Assembly (NCBI GenBank): GCA_037143575.1
Contig: JBAWYM010000059.1
Span: 1-9,329, forward strand
Reading direction: 5' to 3'
DNA from: JBAWYM01 sp037143575
GTDB taxonomy: Bacteria > Patescibacteriota > Gracilibacteria > Peribacterales > Peribacteraceae
DNA length: 9,329 nucleotides
The position numbers and the translations under genes are program-made. Of this stretch, positions 5,013-9,329 are shown in pieces. Below the pieces are notes generated by a model that worked only from the letters and a program-made list of their open reading frames with translations, searched no databases and had not been told where the DNA came from. The first letter of the stretch is position 1, and every line of letters starts with the position of its first letter.

Positions 5013-6155
5013 ATGAGAGTTGCCATCGTCCATGAATTGCTGACCATGAAAGGCGGAGCGGAGAACGTCGCGAAGATCTTCGCGGAAATGTTCCCGGATG
5101 CTCCGATCTACACGCTTCTCTACGACGAGAAGAAGCTCGGCGGCTGGTTTCCCAAAGAACGAGTGATCACGAGTACTGCTCAAAACTCAAAGCTCCCTTC
5201 GGCCCGGCTCAGGACAGGCTCCGCTCAAAGCTTCAACCACCACCTCTACCTCAACCGCTTCCCCGCCGCAGTTGAGGCCTGGGACTTCCGCGACTTCGAC
5301 CTCGTTCTCAGCAGCTCATCCGCTTTCGCACACGGAATCATCACCAATGGAAATCCGAAGCATCTCTGCTACGTCCACTCCCCTGCCCGGTACCTCTGGG
5401 ATCGCACGCACGATGTTCTGGAGAGAGCGGGGCACGGACTCCTTGGGCCGCTCAAGCGCTGGTATCTCGAGCGGTCATTCCAATCACTGCGCATCTGGGA
5501 CAGTGAAGCCGCAGACCGGCCGGATGCTCTGATTGCCGCTTCAGCCGAAGTGCAGAGACGCATCGAGCTCTACTGGCGTCGCGAAAGCCGGATCATCCAT
5601 CCGCCGGTGGACGATTTCTGGTTCTCGAAAACCTTTGCGTCAAAGTCTATAGAGCATCCTCGTTTCGCGTTAACCGTCAGCACTCTCGTTCCCTACAAGA
5701 AGATCGACCGGGCGATGGCAGCGTGCAAACAAGCAGGCATCATTCTGAAAGTTGTCGGGGACGGGCCTGATCGCAAACGATTGGAAAGCCTCAATGACGG
5801 AAATACGGAATTCTGCGGGTACCGAACCAGAGAAGAAATCGCAGATCTCTACTCCAACGCGGAATGCCTGATCATCCCGGGACAGGAAGACTTCTGCATC
5901 GCGGCTCTGGAAGCCATGGCCTGCGGCACACCGGTGCTGTCACTGCGCACCGGAGGACCGCTGGAAACCATTGTCGAAGGCACAACCGGAGCGTTCTTCG
6001 ACGAGCCGACGGCAAAATCCCTGGCCGGGGCTCTGCACAATTTTCGGAAATTATCATTCGATCCGGAAGTTTGCCGCGCGAGAGCGAAGGAATTTTCGCG
6101 GGAGAGGTTTGAGCGGGAGATCAGAGCTGAGATAGATGTTGTGATGAAAAGATGA
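5013..6155 (+). CDS. GT4 family glycosyltransferase (WbaZ-like)
   Basis: The 380-aa protein is a GT-B fold retaining glycosyltransferase. The N-terminal acceptor domain starts MRVAIVHELLTMKGGAENV and includes DLVLSSSSAFAHG (96-108) and CYVHSPARYLWD (119-130). The nucleotide-sugar domain includes TLVPYKKIDRA (224-234), VVGDGPDRKRL (248-258) and the E-x7-E motif EDFCIAALE (292-300), followed by MACGTPVLSLRTGGPLETI. These match GT4 mannosyltransferase-like enzymes that build surface polysaccharide or glycolipid at the inner membrane face; donor and acceptor are not determinable here. Residues about 61-72 (LPSARLRTGSAQ) are encoded by a copy of an interspersed repeat and appear extra relative to the family pattern. 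The enzyme otherwise looks intact. Confidence 0.92.
   Translation: MRVAIVHELLTMKGGAENVAKIFAEMFPDAPIYTLLYDEKKLGGWFPKERVITSTAQNSKLPSARLRTGSAQSFNHHLYLNRFPAAVEAWDFRDFDLVLSSSSAFAHGIITNGNPKHLCYVHSPARYLWDRTHDVLERAGHGLLGPLKRWYLERSFQSLRIWDSEAADRPDALIAASAEVQRRIELYWRRESRIIHPPVDDFWFSKTFASKSIEHPRFALTVSTLVPYKKIDRAMAACKQAGIILKVVGDGPDRKRLESLNDGNTEFCGYRTREEIADLYSNAECLIIPGQEDFCIAALEAMACGTPVLSLRTGGPLETIVEGTTGAFFDEPTAKSLAGALHNFRKLSFDPEVCRARAKEFSRERFEREIRAEIDVVMKR
5186..5232 (+). repeat. Interspersed repeat copy inside the glycosyltransferase gene
   Basis: CCCTTCGGCCC (5195-5205) and a 17-bp core (5205-5221) are shared with the element at 1829-1880, in the order and orientation of its tatD-coding strand. About ten bases between the two blocks are missing here. 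The insert is bracketed by a 9-bp direct repeat, CTCAAAGCT (5186-5194 and 5224-5232). It keeps the reading frame open. Confidence 0.75.
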
Positions 6156-6175
6156 ATTCAATTCCCACCCTGAGC

Positions 6176-6193
6176 GCACCCCTTCGCGGGTGC
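6176..6193. repeat. Short hairpin after the glycosyltransferase gene
   Basis: GCACCC/GGGTGC closes a CTTCGC loop 20 bp past the stop codon. There is no T-run, so it is at best a weak terminator or an mRNA 3'-end stabiliser for the convergent pair. Confidence 0.35.
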
Positions 6194-6264
6194 ATGATGT
6201 GGAAGAGTGCATTGAACAAGCCATCGGACTTGAATGACTATCGCACACGTTCCAGAGTACAAGT

Positions 6265-6273
6265 TGTGGATAA
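6265..6273 (-). promoter_or_regulatory. Single perfect DnaA box
   Basis: TGTGGATAA is the reverse complement of the consensus box TTATCCACA. It lies in the 220-bp gap between the convergent glycosyltransferase and transporter genes. I see no cluster of boxes or AT-rich unwinding region here, so it is not an origin and may be a chance match. Confidence 0.25.
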
Positions 6274-6375
6274 GGTCTGCCGCTTCAACATGCGGCCACA
6301 GTTCGTCCCCGCTCACTGTAAACTCCGGGCCGCGCTGAAAAGAATTGAAGATATGACAGAACACTTTCCGAACAT

Positions 6376-6825
6376 TCACGCCCGCGCCACCAGCGTCCCG
6401 CCCAACACGATCAGCACCGACCCGATGATGAGCTGTAGTTGATTTACCTGCTTCCACTCCGCAAAGATCCACAGTGCCAGCAACACCGCGATAAGTGTAT
6501 TCATATTGTAGAGCGGCGTAAGCTGACTCATGGGTGTTTTGAAGCGCATCAGTCCAATAACGACGAGACCGTTGCCAATGCCCGATGCTAAACCAAAACC
6601 GAACGCAGCAATCCCGGACTTCCAATTGACAGTGGAATCAGGAATAAAGAAAAAGATGATCAAGCCAGTCAATGTCACCGCGAGTCCGACGATGATCGTA
6701 TAGAGACCGATACCAATCCCTGCCTGATTGCTCACTTTTGGCAGTACACCAGAAAAACCGTAAACAATTGCCGGAAGAAAGCCGCCAATGATCAAGCCGA
6801 TCGATTGATTGGATAACGTCATCAT
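6376..6825 (-). CDS. EamA/DMT family half-size transporter (5 TM)
   Basis: The 149-aa membrane protein has five helices (about 9-27, 40-61, 70-92, 103-120, 128-146). It ends with the typical EamA second half, QLTPLYNMNTLIAVLLALWIFAEW followed by LIIGSVLIVLGGTLVA. It matches the single-domain five-helix branch of the drug/metabolite transporter superfamily, which is thought to work as a dimer; full-size members have ten helices, so this is a half-size type and not a truncation. The substrate is unknown. The ATG overlaps the ruvB stop as ATGA, so it is translated by coupling from ruvB and has no promoter of its own that I can see. Confidence 0.85.
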   Translation of the reverse strand: MMTLSNQSIGLIIGGFLPAIVYGFSGVLPKVSNQAGIGIGLYTIIVGLAVTLTGLIIFFFIPDSTVNWKSGIAAFGFGLASGIGNGLVVIGLMRFKTPMSQLTPLYNMNTLIAVLLALWIFAEWKQVNQLQLIIGSVLIVLGGTLVARA

Positions 6826-7874
6826 CCGGCAGGAAAAAGATTCTTCTGTGGATAGTCGGGAACGGAAATATCCAGGAGACTGTAGGCCATCGGCGAAACC
6901 GTCCGGCCCTTGGGCGTCCGTAAGAGTAATCCCTGCTGCATCAGATACGGTTCGTACACATCCTCCAGCGTATCCTCTTCTTCGGCTGTGGCAGCAGCCA
7001 GAGTCGACAGTCCAACAGGACCGCCGCCGAACTTCTCCACGATCGTCCGGAGAATCATGCGGTCGGTACGATCGAGCCCACGATCGTCAATCCCGAGCGC
7101 TTCTAATGTGGAGCGAACCCGTGGCATCGAAACAACCGTCTCCTTGGAAACTTGGGCGAAGTCTCGGACAGCGCGAATCAGACGATTGCCAATGCGGGGG
7201 GTTGCGCGACTGCTCGATCCTATCAAGTCCGCTACTCCGTCTTCCAGCTTCACCCCCAGGATCCCCGCCGAACGCAGGACGATCTGCTCCATCTCGGGAA
7301 TGGTATAGAAGGAAAGCTTAAAATTCTGGATGAAGCGATCCCGGAGCGGCGCACTGATGGAACCCGCTTTGGTTGTGGCGCCGATGAGGGTAAAAGGCTT
7401 GAGACTGAGACGCATGGACCGTGCCGACGGACCCTTCCCGATCACGAGATCCAGCGCGTAATCCTCCATCGCGCTGTAGAGCACTTCTTCGATCACCGGA
7501 CGCAGACGATGAATTTCGTCGATGAAGAGCACATCACCCTGCCCGAGATTCGTCAGGAGTGATGCCAAATCCCCCGGCTTCTCGATGGCGGGTCCGCTCG
7601 TAATTCGCAGCTGCGATCCCATTTCGTGGGCGATGATGTGGGCGAGGGTTGTCTTTCCGAGTCCTGGAGGACCGTGCAGAAGTGTATGTCCCAGTGGTTC
7701 CCCACGGGCCTTGGCCGCTTCGATGTGCACGAGCAAATGTCCCTTGATCTCGCTCTGACCGATGTACTCGCTCATCATCTTCGGCCGAAGCGTCTGCTCG
7801 AAAGCATCAGCATCGCGGGGAGCCTGTTGCGGCTCTAGAGTCTTTTGATTACGGGGACGACGGGCGAGAACCAT
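6822..7874 (-). CDS. ruvB: Holliday junction branch migration helicase RuvB
   Basis: The 350-aa protein is the AAA+ motor of the RuvABC complex, which drives branch migration of Holliday junctions. Motifs in order are TLRPKMMSEYIGQ (28-40), Walker A GPPGLGKT (68-75), Walker B VLFIDEIH (115-122), sensor 1 with LIGATTKAGSISAPLRDRF (163-181), sensor 2 RATPRIGNRL (223-232), and a C-terminal winged helix ending TPKGR (320-324). The length is normal. The ATG at 7874 follows an extended -10 by 6 nt without a Shine-Dalgarno sequence. Its usual partners ruvA and ruvC are not adjacent here; the overlapping downstream gene is a transporter, which is an unusual partner. Confidence 0.97.
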   Translation of the reverse strand: MVLARRPRNQKTLEPQQAPRDADAFEQTLRPKMMSEYIGQSEIKGHLLVHIEAAKARGEPLGHTLLHGPPGLGKTTLAHIIAHEMGSQLRITSGPAIEKPGDLASLLTNLGQGDVLFIDEIHRLRPVIEEVLYSAMEDYALDLVIGKGPSARSMRLSLKPFTLIGATTKAGSISAPLRDRFIQNFKLSFYTIPEMEQIVLRSAGILGVKLEDGVADLIGSSSRATPRIGNRLIRAVRDFAQVSKETVVSMPRVRSTLEALGIDDRGLDRTDRMILRTIVEKFGGGPVGLSTLAAATAEEEDTLEDVYEPYLMQQGLLLRTPKGRTVSPMAYSLLDISVPDYPQKNLFPAG

Positions 7875-7880
7875 GAGGAA

Positions 7881-7889
7881 AGCATATCA
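7881..7889 (-). promoter_or_regulatory. ruvB: Extended -10 TGATATGCT of ruvB
   Basis: On the minus strand TGA precedes TATGCT, which ends 6 nt before the ATG. No ribosome binding site is present. A TTGATA lies further upstream but at 22 bp, too far for a standard -35. This predicts a leaderless ruvB mRNA. Confidence 0.55.
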
Positions 7890-7929
7890 GATTGTAGTGA
7901 CGATGTCGTATCAATGAATGAAGGGAATG

Positions 7930-8001
7930 ATTTGCGATTTTTTGATTTGCAATTTGCGATTGTTGCATAAATCGCAATTCGCAAATTTCCAAATCGCAAA
8001 T
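7930..8001. repeat. Long AT-rich imperfect palindrome
   Basis: The arms 7930-7961 and 7969-8001 are imperfect reverse complements built from repeated ATTTGCGATT/AATCGCAAAT words, with a short central loop (about 7962-7968). The outer 11 bases match exactly (7930-7940 with 7991-8001). It lies between the divergent promoters of ruvB and the gene at 8060, so it is not positioned as a terminator. Confidence 0.75.
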
Positions 8002-8021
8002 ATCTCTTGAAATATCTCCTA

Positions 8022-8051
8022 CTTACAGACTGAAGTTATCAAGGGTACACT
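8022..8051 (+). promoter_or_regulatory. Possible promoter of the gene at 8060
   Basis: CTTACA (8022-8027) and TACACT (8046-8051) are 18 bp apart, each with four of six consensus matches. The -10 ends 8 nt before the ATG at 8060, and no ribosome binding site is present. Confidence 0.35.
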
Positions 8052-8059
8052 CCCGTCCA

Positions 8060-8692
8060 ATGACCCGCAGCTCCATCCTCCTCACCGGCAGTCTCCTGAT
8101 GCTCCTCGTCGGACTAAGTACTGCCGATATCCTCTTGGTAGAGGGCATGCCGACGCGCACGCCCACAGATAGCGCACTCGTACCACTCCCGGAACCTCCA
8201 ACCCAAAATCCTTCATCAGCACAAAACGCTTCTCAGGGTTCTCAACCTATTGCAGGAGGTGTGCAGAAGCTGGGGGAAAAGGATATCGCCACAACGGCAA
8301 CCTCACTCGGGCTCACCACCCAAGCAAATACCGAACGCACCCTCATCGCCGGAGTGCAACAGCCCGGTGATCACATGCACGCACTCGCCCTCCTTCAGGA
8401 CAGCGATCGTGCCGGCATGATCGCTTGGCTGGATTCCCCGCGGGTGAAAATTGCTTTCCTCGCCCTCAAAGAATCTCTGCACACGCTCTTTTCTCCGCGC
8501 GTCCAAGATCTCCTCGACGAAAATCAGCGCCCGCTCGGCAAGCCCCCCAGAAACTTCCTCACCTTCCTCGATCCGGAGCTGAGCGAAGAGCGCTTTGTTC
8601 TCGTCCGCATCCGCGAACGGCTCTTCGAAGTACACATCACGAGGGGCAAGGAGGACAAGATGTATAAGCTGGTGGAAGCGCTGTCCGAATAG
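8060..8692 (+). CDS. Hypothetical exported or membrane-anchored protein
   Basis: The 210-aa protein opens with a hydrophobic segment (about 5-28) that could be a signal anchor. A Pro/Ser/Gln-rich low-complexity stretch (about 31-66) looks like an extended linker. The C-terminal part (about 100-210) is a charged globular region with predicted helices (ALALLQDSDRAGMIAWL, KIAFLALKESLHTLF) and a strand pair FVLVRIRERLFEVHI near the end. There is no cysteine and no motif I recognise, so no function is proposed. The ATG follows a possible -10 box by 8 nt. It precedes rplK by 135 bp but has a separate promoter between them, so co-transcription is not needed. Confidence 0.7.
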   Translation: MTRSSILLTGSLLMLLVGLSTADILLVEGMPTRTPTDSALVPLPEPPTQNPSSAQNASQGSQPIAGGVQKLGEKDIATTATSLGLTTQANTERTLIAGVQQPGDHMHALALLQDSDRAGMIAWLDSPRVKIAFLALKESLHTLFSPRVQDLLDENQRPLGKPPRNFLTFLDPELSEERFVLVRIRERLFEVHITRGKEDKMYKLVEALSE

Positions 8693-8704
8693 CTATGATC
8701 GATC

Positions 8705-8760
8705 AGCTATGAGCTTTGAGCTGCCTCTAAAGATATGCTCACCGCTCATAGCTCATAGCT
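8705..8760. repeat. AGCTATGAGC inverted and tandem repeat
   Basis: AGCTATGAGC at 8705-8714 is the reverse complement of two overlapping copies of GCTCATAGCT (8744-8753 and 8751-8760), so the right side is a 7-bp tandem repeat. Another AGCTATGA starts at 8691, inside the stop codon region of the gene at 8060. It may fold at the 3' end of that mRNA but lacks a T-run. Confidence 0.6.
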
Positions 8761-8789
8761 CACAGCTTCCCAAAGGCTCACATATTTCA

Positions 8790-8818
8790 TTGACGCCTAC
8801 ACTCCCTATCCCTACAGT
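8790..8818 (+). promoter_or_regulatory. rplK: Sigma-70-type promoter of rplK
   Basis: TTGACG (8790-8795) and TACAGT (8813-8818) are separated by exactly 17 bp. The -10 ends 9 nt before the ATG, so the leader would be only a few bases long. It lies just after the repeat at 8705-8760. Confidence 0.75.
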
Positions 8819-8827
8819 ACCGCGGCT

Positions 8828-9250
8828 ATGGCAAAACAAGTCGTCAAAGTCATCAAAGCGCGCGCGAAAGGCGGACAGGCGAACCCTTCTCCCCCACTCG
8901 GCCCTGTACTCGGACAAGCCGGTATCGACATTGCTGGCTTCTGCCAGAAATTCAACGAGAAGACCAAAGGACGCATGGGGCAGGTCGTTCCGGTGGTGAT
9001 CAAGGTCTACAGCGATCGCAGCTTTACCTTCGAGCTCAAGCAATCTCCCGCCTCCACGCTCATCCTAGAGCGCGCCAAGCTGGAGAAAGGCAGCGGTGTG
9101 CCGAACAAGAACAAGGTGGGAAAGATCACCAAAGCCCAGGTCCTCGAGATCGCCACGATCAAAATGCCCGACCTGAACACAAAGACCATCGAATCCGCCT
9201 GCCGCATTATCGAGGGAACGGCGCGGAGCATGGGGGTGACGGTTGAGTAG
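8828..9250 (+). CDS. rplK: 50S ribosomal protein L11
   Basis: The 140-aa length is that of bacterial L11, which binds the GTPase-associated region of 23S rRNA and forms the base of the stalk. The N-terminal domain shows KGGQANPSPPLGPVLGQAGIDIAGFCQKFN (15-43), and SFTFELKQSPASTLI (65-79) leads into the RNA-binding C-terminal domain with GKITKAQVLEIATIKMPDLN and IIEGTARSMGV (127-137). The start is preceded by a consensus promoter at very short distance and no Shine-Dalgarno sequence. In many bacteria rplK follows secE and nusG and precedes rplA; here secE and nusG are absent upstream, and two further promoters follow the stop codon. Confidence 0.98.
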   Translation: MAKQVVKVIKARAKGGQANPSPPLGPVLGQAGIDIAGFCQKFNEKTKGRMGQVVPVVIKVYSDRSFTFELKQSPASTLILERAKLEKGSGVPNKNKVGKITKAQVLEIATIKMPDLNTKTIESACRIIEGTARSMGVTVE

Positions 9251-9252
9251 GT

Positions 9253-9281
9253 TTGAGAGGAAAGGAAAGAGGTTATATACT
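9253..9281 (+). promoter_or_regulatory. Promoter P1 downstream of rplK
   Basis: TTGAGA (9253-9258), a 17-bp purine-rich spacer and TATACT (9276-9281) form a strong sigma-70-type promoter starting 3 bp after the rplK stop. Its gene lies beyond the window; an ATG at 9312 is open to the end. Confidence 0.6.
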
Positions 9282-9284
9282 AGT

Positions 9285-9313
9285 TTGACTTAATAATTCC
9301 GAATCTATACAAT
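9285..9313 (+). promoter_or_regulatory. Promoter P2 downstream of rplK
   Basis: TTGACT (9285-9290) and TACAAT (9308-9313) are separated by exactly 17 bp, five of six matches in each box. It begins 4 bp after the -10 of P1, so the two promoters are stacked head to tail. The target gene is outside the window. Confidence 0.65.
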
Positions 9314-9329
9314 GGAAGTATCCTCCAAT

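Noticed and set aside
6265..6273. Replication origin suggested by the DnaA box
   Set aside because: Only one perfect box is present, there is no AT-rich unwinding element beside it, and no dnaA or dnaN neighbour is seen.
7152..7562. Plus-strand ORFs opposite ruvB
   Set aside because: They are shadows of a fully conserved helicase gene.
7930..8001. CRISPR-like array suggested by repeated TTTGCGATT words
   Set aside because: The words are inverted and irregularly spaced without unique spacers; the structure is a palindrome.
8693..8827. L11-type autoregulatory leader before rplK
   Set aside because: The promoter lies 9 nt before the ATG, so almost no leader RNA remains to fold.

Overview
The window looks like a stretch of a compact bacterial genome of moderate GC content. 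It carries a bacterial tRNA-Lys, ruvB, tatD and rplK. UGA is used as an ordinary stop (ruvB, the glycosyltransferase and the hydrolase all end in TGA), so the code is standard. Genes lack Shine-Dalgarno sequences almost throughout. Instead, several have a -10 hexamer only 6-9 nt before the start codon, which points to leaderless transcripts. Small hypothetical membrane proteins, a half-size EamA transporter and many short palindromic intergenic repeats would fit a Candidate Phyla Radiation / Patescibacteria lineage such as Peregrinibacteria or Peribacteria. That placement is inference.

Layout. 1-490 holds no convincing gene. It has a terminator for a gene upstream of the window, inverted repeats, an extended -10 promoter and two REP-like hairpins. 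A leaderless P-loop kinase follows (491-1000). On the minus strand lie tatD (1031-1792), a 35-codon upstream ORF that duplicates the first codons of tatD and reads through an interspersed repeat (1789-1896), a terminator, and a DUF378-type membrane protein (1980-2189). A tRNA-Lys(TTT) with its terminator sits at 2392-2541. Next come a coupled pair, a two-TM protein and a secreted Kazal-like protein (2668-3758), then a convergent polytopic membrane protein (3780-4328). An RBBP9/YdeN-type serine hydrolase and a GT4 glycosyltransferase run forward (4409-6155). The glycosyltransferase reading frame contains a copy of the interspersed repeat found upstream of tatD. Minus-strand ruvB and an EamA transporter overlap by ATGA (6376-7874). 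A divergent region with a long AT-rich palindrome separates ruvB from a hypothetical exported protein (8060-8692). rplK (8828-9250) has its own consensus-like promoter and is followed by two tandem promoters that fire out of the window.

The genes do not form one pathway: housekeeping functions (L11, RuvB, TatD, tRNA) are mixed with envelope functions (glycosyltransferase, Kazal-like protein, membrane proteins). The most unusual content lies in the non-coding and repeat layer: repeats inside translated frames, a duplicated tatD start feeding into tatD through an ATGA overlap, and a recurrent leaderless promoter architecture.
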